A stretch of DNA of 64,000 bases from Prunella strophiata (Eukaryota > Chordata > Aves > Passeriformes > Prunellidae). Location: NCBI GenBank assembly GCA_036583965.1, contig JAZBQD010000021.1, forward strand, positions 19,940,771-20,004,770, given 5' to 3'. The notes beneath the pieces are model-generated. The model was not told where the DNA came from. It ran no database searches and worked only from the letters and a program-made list of their open reading frames with translations. This document shows, one piece after another, positions 42,175 to 52,200 of the stretch; within the stretch, counting starts at the first letter, position 1, and the number at the start of each line of letters is the position of its first letter. The position numbers and the translations under genes were made by a program.

Positions 42175-42425
42175 CAGACATGGAATGTTAAGGTTGGAAA
42201 AGATCTTTAGATCACCAAGTGCAACCCTCAGCTCAGCACCATCACCAAGGGTCACCACTGACCAGTCCCCAAGTGCCACATCCACAGGTTTTCTGAACAC
42301 TCACAGGGGGGGGACTCCACCACTTTCCTGGGCATTTTTTTCCAATGTGACACCCTTCCATGGACGAATTTCCTCTAAAATCAGTCTAATCCTCCCCTGG
42401 TGCAACTGAGGCTGTTCCCTCTCTT
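42175..42425 (-). mobile_element. CR1 LINE fragment
   Basis: 'gacatggaatgttaaggttg', 'cagtccccaagtgccacatc', 'ggactccaccactttcctgg': antisense CR1 3' end. Confidence 0.8.
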
Positions 42426-42593
42426 CCTTCCCGTCCTCCTGGCAGGAGTTGTGCTGCAGAGCCACAAGCGTCCTACAGCGGGCAGACGGTGAAAAGGGGA
42501 CACGTGCAGGTGACACTGCCACCCCCCGGGGACATTCCGCCCACGGGAATTGCGGGATGGGGACAGGGGGGGACATCCCCGTCTCTGAAGTTC

Positions 42594-43093
42594 NNNNNNN
42601 NNNNNNNNNNNNNNNNNNNNNNNNNNNNNNNNNNNNNNNNNNNNNNNNNNNNNNNNNNNNNNNNNNNNNNNNNNNNNNNNNNNNNNNNNNNNNNNNNNNN
42701 NNNNNNNNNNNNNNNNNNNNNNNNNNNNNNNNNNNNNNNNNNNNNNNNNNNNNNNNNNNNNNNNNNNNNNNNNNNNNNNNNNNNNNNNNNNNNNNNNNNN
42801 NNNNNNNNNNNNNNNNNNNNNNNNNNNNNNNNNNNNNNNNNNNNNNNNNNNNNNNNNNNNNNNNNNNNNNNNNNNNNNNNNNNNNNNNNNNNNNNNNNNN
42901 NNNNNNNNNNNNNNNNNNNNNNNNNNNNNNNNNNNNNNNNNNNNNNNNNNNNNNNNNNNNNNNNNNNNNNNNNNNNNNNNNNNNNNNNNNNNNNNNNNNN
43001 NNNNNNNNNNNNNNNNNNNNNNNNNNNNNNNNNNNNNNNNNNNNNNNNNNNNNNNNNNNNNNNNNNNNNNNNNNNNNNNNNNNNNNNNNNNNN
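42594..43093. other. Assembly gap, exactly 500 N
   Basis: Second 500-N placeholder join; the sequence on its right re-enters ZFPM1 exon 10 near finger 8. Confidence 0.99.
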
Positions 43094-43602
43094 CGCTTGT
43101 CCTACTGTCCCCTCAACGGGGCCATTCAATAGGGCGACCTCCTCGAAGCACTTCCGAAACGCCCACGGGATAGTTAGTGGAAAAGACGAAGGCGCGGGGG
43201 CCGAGAAAGCGGACTAACGGAAGAGATGGCCACCGGTGGAAAAGGAAGCAAGAGACCCCGCTGCACGCAGGAGTCACCGCCTCGCCGGACGGCCCCGCCT
43301 CCGCCGGGACAGCTGACCGCACACGGAGGGTCGCGACAGCCCCCGGACCCCCCGGCTCCCCCCAGACAACGACTCGAAAGGAGAAACGATGGACGGAGGG
43401 AGGAAGGCGCGCAAAGCCCCCCATCGGCCCCCCGCCTACACGGCACAGGGGCGTGCAGACCCCACCGGCAGGCGTGCCCGGCCGGTGCCCAACGGCAAAC
43501 CACAGGTACTGTGCCTCTGAAACATCAAGTTCAGCACCTGGTCCACCTTCATCGCCCACAAGAAGTATTACTGACTCTCACGCCCCGAGACGTCAAGTAA
43601 CC
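43094..43602 (+). pseudogene. ZFPM1: Second copy of ZFPM1 exon 10 end, frame-destroyed (likely artefact)
   Basis: Corresponds to about 25303-25810 (finger 8 to the stop). It is riddled with indels and substitutions: finger 8 gains an in-frame stop after CPLNGAIQ, finger 9 survives only in fragments, and the end reads TCAAGTAA. The following UTR is almost unchanged. Coding sequence more diverged than UTR is the reverse of what selection produces, so low-quality contig-end sequence fits better than a true pseudogene. Confidence 0.85.
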
Positions 43603-44055
43603 CCCCCCCGGAGCCCCCCACCGCCGCTCGGGGGGCTGCAGGGGCTGGGGGGGGGAACCGGTGCCTGACACCCCCCCCCGTGCATGGGGGTGGGGTGAGG
43701 AGGACCCCCCCCCAGGAGGCTCCACCGGGGCAGCTTCGGCATCTGGAGCCCCAAAGTTCACCCGGGCTGGGGGGTGAGGACACTGGAGGTGGGGGTCAGC
43801 CCCCACCTGTGCCCCGGGGGGAAACTGAGGCAGGAGGACTGTGCATGGCCCTGCCCTGGGGGCTGCAGGGGGCTTTGCCCCGTAGACACTACGGGGCTGG
43901 GGTGGGGGTGTGGGGGGCACGGGCTTGGCCCCGGCACCCCAGGGAATCTGGGGGTGCCCCCACTGCAGAGCAGACCCTGCAGGGAGGCAGCCCTGGGAGC
44001 GAGGATGGAACTGTGTGTATAAGTGTGTACAGAAATAAATATGTCTGCTAAACTC
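43603..44055 (+). other. ZFPM1: ZFPM1 3'UTR (complete copy)
   Basis: Near-identical to 25811-26209 and then continues past that copy's gap to the poly(A) signal. In a corrected assembly this is the single 3'UTR of ZFPM1. Confidence 0.85.
44034..44039 (+). terminator. ZFPM1: ZFPM1 poly(A) signal AATAAA
   Basis: AATAAA inside 'gtacagaaataaatatgtc', with a GT-rich stretch 'ctcctgtgtagggtggggg' after it. Cleavage is expected at about 44050-44060. Confidence 0.8.
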
Positions 44056-44059
44056 CTGT

Positions 44060-45130
44060 GTAGGGTGGGGGACACTGCGGGGGGCTGGCACCCCCGGGGG
44101 CCGGGCCGTGGGGACATGGGGTGTGGGCAGCCACGGGTGACAGCAGGGACAGGGCATCATGATGTCCCCCGGGTGGCACCTTCACACATCTGTGCCATGG
44201 AGCAACGTCCGGCTCCCTGATGGGGCTCAGCTGGTGCTGATGGCTCATTAATTATCAAGGTAATTAAGCCCTAGAGCGCTGGGTGGGGCTAGGTCTCCAC
44301 CACAGGAGCAGTCCCTGTGCTGCAGCTCCCAGACCCTGCCGTGGGTGCCCAGGTGAGTGTGGCTCAGGTCAGTGTCCCCCACAGTGTGACAGGGGGGGAT
44401 GGCCCCAAGGACCCCCAGAGCACGGCTTCTCACCTCCCCACAGCTCAGCCCGGTGCTTCCCAGTATTCCCAGTCCAGCACAGGGGGGCAGTGGGTTGTTC
44501 CCCTCCCTCCCACCCTCTCTGACAGGGGTGGTGCTTCAGGATCTTTTTGGGAACACTCAGGGACGGTCCCCACGGGCCAGGTCACCGAGTCCCAGTGCCC
44601 CCAGCTCTGTTTGTTTCCCAGCTGGTATCCCTGGAGCTGCCAGGCCCTTGGGATGCCCCTGGACGTGCCCAGGCCAGCACCAGCACGCCGGGGTTGTGCA
44701 AGGCTGGGGTGGGCACAGTGGCTGCCCCTGCCCAGGGACCAGAACACCCCCTATGTCCCTCCCCTCTGTGCCAGCCCTGCACAGTCAGGGGCACAGGGAG
44801 CTCTTTCATCCCTTTAAAGGGAGCAAGGACAGGCGTGGTGCCAGCTGGACACAGGCCAGGGGCTTTGGGGTTTGCCCCATCACTGCCTTGTGGGTGTCTG
44901 CAGTGCCAGGGGAGCCTCGGCTCTGTGCCAGGGGGTGGGAGCCAGGCTCTGGTGCCAGGGAGGAGGAGGAGGATGGATGAAGGCAGCAGCTCCCCTGGGG
45001 AAGTGCTTGCAACAGGTTCCCTCCTCGCACCTCTTGCACCACCAGCTCAGGGTGCCAAGCAGGGCAAGGGCTGAGTGTCCTGGGTGTCCCCCATCTGCAA
45101 AGATGACACAAAACGCAGCTGAATTCAGGA
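44060..45130. other. ZFPM1-CIDEC intergenic region
   Basis: GC-rich sequence between two convergent genes. No exon, promoter or repeat family is recognisable; the ORFs are short and lack conserved features. An A/T-rich hinge 'ggctcattaattatcaaggt' lies near 44242-44262. Confidence 0.6.
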
Positions 45131-45326
45131 GAACTTTACTTAAATAAATATATTTACAGAGCAGCAGCTATTCCAGAAGCAGATTTGGCCACACTCAGCC
45201 AGCGGAGTGCAAGCAGAAGCTGTGCCAGGCACCGTGGCAGCCTCTGCCCAGGGCATTGACCTAGCAGGGTGCTGTGACCCCCGAGGGTGGGGGGACAGCA
45301 TAGGGGACAGGCCAGGCCAGCCAGCC
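45128..45326 (-). other. CIDEC: CIDEC 3'UTR
   Basis: About 200 nt of minus-strand non-coding sequence ending in an A/T-rich stretch (minus strand 'aaatatatttatttaagtaa'). There is no canonical AATAAA; AATATA or AGTAAA variants near 45135-45155 could serve as the poly(A) signal. Confidence 0.5.
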
Positions 45327-45534
45327 TCACTGCAACATCTTCTTGTAGGGCAGGGCGGGGAGGCTGCAGGGCAGCAGGTTCTGAAGGGGCTGTGGGTTCT
45401 GAAGGGGCTGCAGGTTCTTCTCTTCCTTCTGCTCCTCCTCGGTGGCATCCAGGAGCTGCTGCATGTAGCACGAGGTGCCCAGCAGGACATGGCCCGTGGC
45501 CTGCATGGTGAACAGCGCCCAGCGCAGGGCTTCC
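45327..45534 (-). CDS. CIDEC: CIDEC last coding exon
   Basis: Acceptor ccctgcccag|GGAAG; TGA at 45327-45329. Encodes [33 protein letters not shown] and a tail ending YKKMLQ. The tail has repeated PLQN motifs from a short internal duplication ('ttctgaaggggctg' twice near 45381 and 45399). Confidence 0.94.
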
Positions 45535-47397
45535 CTGGGCAGGGAGGGAGGAGGTCAGCGTGCCAGGCAGGGCTGGGCAGTGTCCCTGTCCCCACCATGT
45601 CCCCAGCCCCCCGCACTCACTTGGCCAGGCGCCGCGCCCCGTAGCAGCGCAGGTCGTAGGACATGCTGTAGGTGCCATACAGGGTGGCCTTGACGTTGAG
45701 GCAGCCCAGGTCCTTCGGGTGGGTCTTGTAGAGGTCGAAGGTGACGCAGGCCACGTCGATCCTGCGCGGGGGCTTGCGGGACAGGCCCACCTGGTAGCCA
45801 CGTGTCTGCGGGAGAGCAGCGCCGCTGTCACCCTCCTGCCTCCAGCGTGGCACAGAGGGGACAAACCACCCTCCCGGGGCTCCCCTCACCTTGGGGGCAG
45901 TCCAGGCCTGCCCCTTGCTCAGGGCCATCAGGGCCGTGCCCTCCTCCAGGGTGCGGAAGAAGGATTCTGTCTCCACGGCCGTGCCGTCCTCATCCAGCAC
46001 CAGCGCGATGGGCGCGGGCAGCGCCAGGGCGCTCTGAGCCTGCAGAGGGGCTGGGGGTCAGCAGGGCTGGGGATGGGCACGCAGAGCCCGGACAGACCCA
46101 CAGACAGACACACAGACAGACACACAGACAGACACACAGACAGACACACAGACAGACACACAGACAGACACACAGACAGACACACAGACAGACACACAGA
46201 CAGACACACAGACAGACACACAGACAGACACACAGACAGACACACAGACAGACACACAGACAGACACACAGACAGACACACAGACAGACACACAGACAGA
46301 CACACAGACAGACACACAGACAGACACACAGACAGACACACAGACAGACACACAGACAGACACACAGACAGACACACAGACAGACACACAGACAGACACA
46401 CAGACAGACACACAGACAGACACACAGACAGACACACAGACAGACACACAGACAGACACACAGACAGACACACAGACAGACACACAGACAGACACACAGA
46501 CAGACACACAGACAGACACACAGACAGACACACAGACAGACACACAGACAGACACACAGACAGACACACAGACAGACACACAGACAGACACACAGACAGA
46601 CACACAGACAGACACACAGACAGACACACAGACAGACACACAGACAGACACACAGACAGACACACAGACAGACACACAGACAGACACACAGACAGACACA
46701 CAGACAGACACACAGACAGACACACAGACAGACACACAGACAGACACACAGACAGACACACAGACAGACACACAGACAGACACACAGACAGACACACAGA
46801 CAGACACACAGACAGACACACAGACAGACACACAGACAGACACACAGACAGACACACAGACAGACACACAGACAGACACACAGACAGACACACAGACAGA
46901 CACACAGACAGACACACAGACAGACACACAGACAGACACACAGACAGACACACAGACAGACACACAGACAGACACACAGACAGACACACAGACAGACACA
47001 CAGACAGACACACAGACAGACACACAGACAGACACACAGACAGACACACAGACAGACACACAGACAGACACACAGACAGACACACAGACAGACACACAGA
47101 CAGACACAGACCTGGCGCAGCAGCTCGGCGAGGCTCGGGGCCATGACGCCCTTGCGCACGCTGCGGTCCCAGCTGCACACGCGGTAGGGCCGGGCCCGCG
47201 GGGCCGGGCCTGCCAGCAGCTGCTGGGTCATGGAGGCACTGGCTGAGACACACCTGGCAAGGGACACGGGGGTCGGGGTGTGCTGGGAGCCAGCAGGGCC
47301 CTCTGAAGAGCCAGAGCCCAGGGAGGGCTCTGCCCCGTGGCACTTACTTGGACACGGGGGCAGCCAGGCGCTGGCTCAGGGATTTGGCGTAGTCCAT
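45327..47397 (-). CDS. CIDEC: CIDEC (FSP27), lipid-droplet CIDE protein
   Basis: CIDEC sits at lipid-droplet contact sites and promotes droplet fusion and triglyceride storage. Five coding exons (47348-47397, 47112-47253, 45890-46039, 45621-45805, 45327-45534) join in phase to 735 nt, about 244 aa against 238 in human. The N-terminus is [19 protein letters not shown] reads [20 protein letters not shown], then [16 protein letters not shown] and LSKGQAW. CIDE-C reads [40 protein letters not shown], then [20 protein letters not shown]. These match CIDEC rather than CIDEA, whose C-terminus is different. The gene is tail to tail with ZFPM1 and head to head with ZC3H18. Oddity: its third intron is about 95% a 12-bp repeat. 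Confidence 0.95.
45621..45805 (-). CDS. CIDEC: CIDEC exon (start of CIDE-C)
   Basis: Acceptor tctcccgcag|ACACG, donor TGGCCAA|gtgagt, 185 nt. Encodes [19 protein letters not shown] and [20 protein letters not shown]. Confidence 0.95.
45890..46039 (-). CDS. CIDEC: CIDEC exon (second half of CIDE-N)
   Basis: Acceptor cctctgcag|GCTCAG, donor CCCAAG|gtgagg, exactly 50 codons, phase 0. Carries [20 protein letters not shown] and SKGQAW, the most conserved CIDE-N strand. Confidence 0.95.
46091..47111. repeat. 12-bp array (CAGACAGACACA)n, ~84 units, CIDEC intron
   Basis: From ~46096 to ~47108 the unit repeats with no visible substitution; only the first unit at the 46091 end differs. In CIDEC sense it reads TGTGTGTCTGTC, a UG/CU-rich RNA. 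It begins at the splice donor of the exon ending at 47112 and stops ~50 bp from the next acceptor at 46040. Long ORFs of Thr-Asp-Arg-His, or of Cys-Leu-Ser-Val on the other strand, are products of the repeat. Confidence 0.98.
47112..47253 (-). CDS. CIDEC: CIDEC exon (start of CIDE-N)
   Basis: Acceptor cccttgccag|GTGTG, 142 nt. Encodes [19 protein letters not shown] and the basic RPYRV...RSVRKG region, ending ELLRQ. Donor CAG|GTCTGT is weak and is itself the first repeat of the 12-bp array. Confidence 0.92.
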
Positions 47398-47419
47398 GTT
47401 CCAAGGGGCTCGGAGCAGC
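47348..47419 (-). CDS. CIDEC: CIDEC exon with start codon
   Basis: Acceptor tcccctcag|GCTGC at 47419, ATG at 47397 (context 'ttggaacATGGAC', G at +4), donor GTGTCCAA|gtaagt. About 22 nt of 5'UTR precedes the ATG, so at least one non-coding exon lies upstream. Encodes [16 protein letters not shown] and two bases of the next codon. Confidence 0.9.
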
Positions 47420-48640
47420 CTGAGGGGAGGAAGGACAGTCCCTGTCAGCTCGAGATCTGCTCCCACCAGCACGTCCAACCCCGCTCCGGGGGCTCTTCCT
47501 CTGCTGTCTGCTCCAGGAGATCTCCCCGCTGGCAATGCCAGTGACAGAACTGAGCCCGAGCTCTGCCACCGCCGCCTTTACAGGGGCTGGCCCTGCCCTT
47601 TGGCCAGGCCAGAGTCCCCTGCCAGCAGGGCTCTTGTGTAAAGCGGCACGTGGGAGCCCAGGCTGAGTCATTGCTGGAGCAAAGGTGAGCCACCAGCCCT
47701 ACCCGGGGAGAGCCGGGCTCTGGGGCTCGGGGACACCCACGGGAGCGCCCCCAGCCCCGCTGATCCCACGGGCACCTCCGGCCAGGAGCCCCGTGGGTGC
47801 CCAGTGCAGCTGCCCCATCCCCATTCTCTCACCTCCAGGGAACTCCAGCTCTTCTCCCGAGGATCCAGCCCGCTTCCCTCGCCTCTCCTTATGTACCTGT
47901 CCCCGGGGCTCCTCCCCCGGGCCGCCCCTCCTGCCCCGCCCGGCCCCATGGGGTCCGCAGCGGTGTCCGGCTGAGGAGGGACTATGAGCTGGGCAGGCTG
48001 GCAGGGGTCCCATCGATCCATAAAATGCTCCCATGGGTGTCAGAGCATTGTCCCCAGTGGTGTCCAGCCACAGGAAGAGGAGCAGTGGCCGCGAACTGGA
48101 ACACGAGAAGTTCCCTCTGAGCAGGAGGAAGATGCTCTGCCCATGGAGGGTGGCAGAGCCCTGGCACAGCTGCCCGGGGGTGTGGGGTCTCCTGGCCGGA
48201 GACACCCCAAACCCACCTGGATGTCACTGTAGGACACAAGCAACACGACATGAACAGCAGCTCTTCGCAAGGTGTGAGAGAGCAAAAAGTTATTGAAATC
48301 TGACTCCATTTATAGATTTCTGAAATCCCAGTGTCATTGGAGGATAACAGTGCCACCTCCTCAATGCCACCGGACAACCCAACAGCCCATCAAGTCGCTC
48401 TTCCCCCACAGAGGAAGACAGAACAATAAGTTATTTACAAAAAAAAAAAAAAAGTTCTGCACAAGAACGCAAACATCAGAACGCTTTGGAGAAACTTTAA
48501 AAAAAAAATCAGAGCGACAGCTGGACGCGCCCCTGCGTCACCTGCCACCCCAAACAGCGCCTCCCTGCCCCTCTCCGCGCTCACGGCTGCGCGCACCCCC
48601 CGCCCGCGCGTTCACGCGTCCGCCCGTGCGCGCACCCGCG
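47420..48640. other. CIDEC-ZC3H18 head-to-head interval
   Basis: Should contain the CIDEC 5'UTR exon(s) and promoter on the minus strand; I cannot place the TSS. A CR1 piece lies at about 48140-48225, and A-rich tracts at 48440-48455 and 48500-48510. The ORFs have no family features. Confidence 0.5.
48140..48230 (+). mobile_element. CR1 LINE internal fragment
   Basis: Sense phrases 'ggcagagccctggcacagct', 'tgtggggtctcctggccgga' and 'aaacccacctggatgtc' are typical of the CR1 region upstream of the 3' end. Confidence 0.6.
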
Positions 48641-49240
48641 CTCCGTCCTCGCCGTGCGCGGCCCCTTTAAGACGGGGGGGGGGGGAGCAGAGCGCGCGCT
48701 CCCCCCCTCGCCTCGCGCCGCCGGGCCCCCGTCGCGCGCGGATGACGTCACGCCATGGCCGCCCCCGCGCCGCCGCGAGTAGAGGCCGCTCCGCCGCCCG
48801 TCCCGCGCTGCCGCCGCCGCCCCGCCCGGCCCCGCCGGCCCCCGCCGCCCCCGGCCCGCCCCCGCCGCGCCCGCACCGCGCCGGGCCCCCGCCGCTCCCC
48901 GACGCCGGTGAGCCGCCGCCCGCGCCGCCGCGGCCTAGCGCCGGGGAGGGGGGCGGGCCCGGGCCCGGCGGGTGGGAGCGCGGGGGGAAGCGCGGGGCGG
49001 GGGCGGCACCGGGGGGGGGGGGACGGGAACACCCCCGGGGAGCGACCCGGGGCGGGCGGCGGGGAGAGGAGGGGAGCGCCCCGCCGCGTTCTCCAGGGGG
49101 TCCGGGGGAGGCCGGAGAGCGCTCGGGGACGGGAGAGCGCGGAAATGAATGAATCGCCCGGTTTGTGCGGGACAATGAATGGGAACGGGCGGCCCCGGCG
49201 GCGGGGGGACAGCGCAGGGTGCAGGTGGCTCTGACTGTCC
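48640..49240 (+). promoter_or_regulatory. ZC3H18: ZC3H18 CpG-island promoter with CRE
   Basis: A ~600-bp CpG-dense island. A perfect palindromic CRE TGACGTCA lies at 48743-48750, five bases before an ATG at 48755. No TATA box is seen. The CRE is the CREB/ATF core motif; the TSS is not determinable by eye. Confidence 0.7.
48690..48907 (+). other. ZC3H18: ZC3H18 predicted exon 1 (5'UTR; 5' end uncertain)
   Basis: CpG-island sequence ending in GACGCCG|gtgagc. The 5' end is a guess. If transcription starts upstream of 48755 the exon carries an upstream ATG in strong context (G at -3 and +4). Confidence 0.5.
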
Positions 49241-52200
49241 CCCCTCGCAGGCAGTGGGAACAGGGACAGCGCCAGCAGCCGCGGCCCGGGGGCACAGCAG
49301 GAGAGCCCCGCCTGGCAGGAGAGCCTCGGAGGTGAGGGGACACGGGGGGGACACGGGGGGACACGGCAGCACCTGCACCCGGGGGCAGTCCCGGGGTGGG
49401 ATTGGGCTTTGGCACCTGCAGGGTTGGTTCTGAATGGATTTGGGGTTATCTGTGGGGTCGGTCTGAGTGGGGTTTGTCACCTGTGGGGTCAGCTCTCATC
49501 TGGGTTTGGGGTTTGTCACCTGTGGGGTCGGTTCTGAATGGGTTTGGAGTCCATCACCTGCAGGGTCAGCTCTCAGCTGGGTTTGGGGTTTGTCACCTGT
49601 AGGGTCGGTTCTGAATGGGTTTGGGGTGCATCACCTGTAGGGTCAGCTCTCAAGTGGGTTTGAGGGTCCATTTCCTGCAAGGTCAGTTCTGAATGGGTTT
49701 GGGGTTGTCACCTGTAGGGTCAGTCCTTAAATGGGTTTGGGTCTTGTCACCCACACGGTCAGTTCTGGGGTGGGTTTGGAGTTTGTCACCTGTGGGGTCA
49801 GTCCTGAGTGGGTTTGGGGTTCATCACCTGCAGGGTCAATCCTGGGGTGGATTTTGGGGTTTGTCACCCATGGGATTAGTTCTGGGATGGGTTTGGGGTC
49901 CCTCCTGGGGTCCATCCCCTGCAGGGTCAGCTCTCAGGTGGATTTGGGGTTTGTCACTCATGGGGTCAGTTCTGAATGAGTTTGGGGTCAATGCCCTGCA
50001 GGATCAGCTCTCAGGTGGGTTTGGGGTCCATCCCCTGCAGGAACAGCTCTCAGCTGGGTTTGGGATCCATCACCTGCAGGGTCAATTCTGAGGTGGATTT
50101 GGGGTTTGTCACCCATGGGGTCAGCTCTGAATGGGTTTGGGGTCCATCCCCTACAGGATCAGCTCTCAGCTGAGTCTCCTCAGAGCTGCAGCAAGGACAG
50201 CACATCCAGGGTGTGAATTCTTCCTTCCTAAGGCTTGCCTGGATTCAGGGAGGGTCTCAGTTTATCAGGACAGCTCTTTGCCAAACTGCTGATCCAAAAT
50301 CAGCCTTTTGAGTGGGATTATCCCAAATCCTGCTGGATCCAGGTGTGACCCTGCTGGTTGTCTCTTCCTGAGCCCCTGAGAACTCACACTCAGCATTTGC
50401 TGAGAGCTGCAGGAAGGAGCTGTAGGAAAATCAGCTGTGCTGGGAAAACAAACTGCAGCTGCTTTTCCCTTCAGGTGCCCACCACAAATCCATGGGGAGC
50501 ATTCCCCACTGGAGCTCTTTGAGCTCTGCTTCAAACCCAGCTCCTGGAAGTTCCTCTCAGCACCAAACTGATCCCACAGGGCACCTGAGCTTGGGGCATT
50601 AGAGGGTGCCCTGAGAGCTGCTGAGCTCCCTGGGCATCTTGCACCTCAGAGCTGCCTAAGGATGGCAGAGAAATGAGGATTTTGGTTAATTAACCCTGTC
50701 AGCAGCTGGGATTGCAGTCAGGGCAGGGCTGCACATGAGTTCCTCCTCTCAGTGCTCTCTGTTTCCCCTCTCCTGGATCCTGAGGAATTGATTTCCTGCT
50801 GTCACTGCTCTTCCATGTTTTTCCCTGTGTAGATTCCTGCTTTGCCTCTGGCTCTGCAGTTCTTTGTCCCCTGAATGTTTGTGTGCTGAGCTGTCAGCAC
50901 TGTTCCCTCTCCTCCTCATGGGTCTGATTCACAGCAGCTCTTTGGCTTTTAGGAAGTGGATTTTATCCTTTTATCCCAAAGATTTCAGCCTGAAGGAAAG
51001 AGCTTCCTCTCTTCTTTCCTTCCCATGTGTCCTGTGACCTCCCCCAGGGCTGCCAGGGGGACAGAAATTGGGAATGCACTTGGTTCTTCATAGCCATGGA
51101 AATTTGTAGGATTTTAAGGCTGGAATTGATGGCTCTGCCCAGGTCCAGGTTCCTGTAGGAACTCATTTCCTGCCTGGAATTTCTTCCTTTTTAATTTTGC
51201 ACCTTTTGGTGCTGTTTAATTAACAACAGAGAATAAATTGGGCTTGATTTTGCAAAAGGAGCTGCTGGGTGAAAATTCCTGCCCTGACTCCTTTGGCATT
51301 GTGAAAAATCAACTGACAGAAGTGTGAGGTTCAGGATTTTATTTAAAATGTATCCTGGCAAGGTGGAAGGGGAGTTTTGCAAGCAGCTTAAGTAGCAAAG
51401 GGCTTTTAGTGCTGTGCTAAGGCTGCTTAATCTCAGTGTTTTAAGTTAAAAAATCTTGGATATAGTTAAACTTTGATAAAATATCTTATAAAGGAAGTGA
51501 AGCAGGTGAGTTTAAATTTCTGTAGCATGTCCCACAAATTTCTCCTGCCCTTTTTAGGGTGGAAATGTGTAATTTTAAATATTTCTAAGGAGGCTGGGAG
51601 GCTTTAGTAGGAACAAATTGGCTCCTTCCTGGTAGCATCCAGGATGGCCAGGTAGGAGGAGCATCTCTGTCCCACCCTGTGCAAGCCATGGGAGCCTGAT
51701 AAATTCAGGAGCAGTTCATGCTTCATTCCCTAATTTGAGATATTCCAGAGCCCAAGCTGTGAAACTTCCAAGTCACTGATGTGGTGTGGAACTAAAAGCT
51801 CCTCATTCCTGGGAAGTTCTGCTGCCAGATCCTCAATTCCCTCCCTGAGAAGCTGTGACCTGCTTTGAAGAGGCTTTCAGCTCACTGAGGCGTGCCCAAG
51901 TCATCCCAAAACCAGGGAAAAACCCTTTTTTTTTTTGCCTGAAAATTCCCCTTTTTTATTGCACTTGCTCCCCTGGGCAAGGCTGGCCCAGCTGGTTGAG
52001 CCTGGCTGGAATTCCCAGTGCCCTGTGCTGCTCCAGCTGCCTCAGACACTCAGGAAAGGAATATTTGACACACTTTGAGCAAAAGGAGCTGGTTTTGGAA
52101 CAGAAATAATTGTGCAGCTGGGACCAAAGGCAGCTTTGCCTGAATTTTCAAGATTTTTAAAGATAAAAGGCTGCTCAGTGAGAGGCATTAATGCATCCCT

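Larger units (their letters stand above)
26710..42593 (-). other. ZC3H18: Inverted, misplaced contig from the ZC3H18 3' half
   Basis: This piece is bounded on both sides by 500-N gaps. On the minus strand it carries three ZC3H18 exons in the correct 5' to 3' order (40952, then 28449, then 26814). Their protein segments follow those encoded by the + strand exons ending at 60982. It therefore belongs to the right of this window in opposite orientation. The rest is intron: many CR1 fragments, an AT-rich microsatellite, and a 24-bp minisatellite. No other gene is recognisable in it. Confidence 0.88.

Noticed and set aside
43094..43602. A functional second FOG gene or true processed pseudogene
   Set aside because: It shares the 3'UTR almost exactly, begins at a 500-N gap, and has more coding than UTR divergence; contig-end error fits better.
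46091..47111. Possible CRISPR-like array
   Set aside because: No spacers: the unit is 12 bp and strictly contiguous, within an intron of a vertebrate gene.
45560..47343. Long ORFs of Thr-Asp-Arg-His and Cys-Leu-Ser-Val repeats
   Set aside because: Products of the 12-bp array in a CIDEC intron; the length is a multiple of three, so every phase without a stop stays open.
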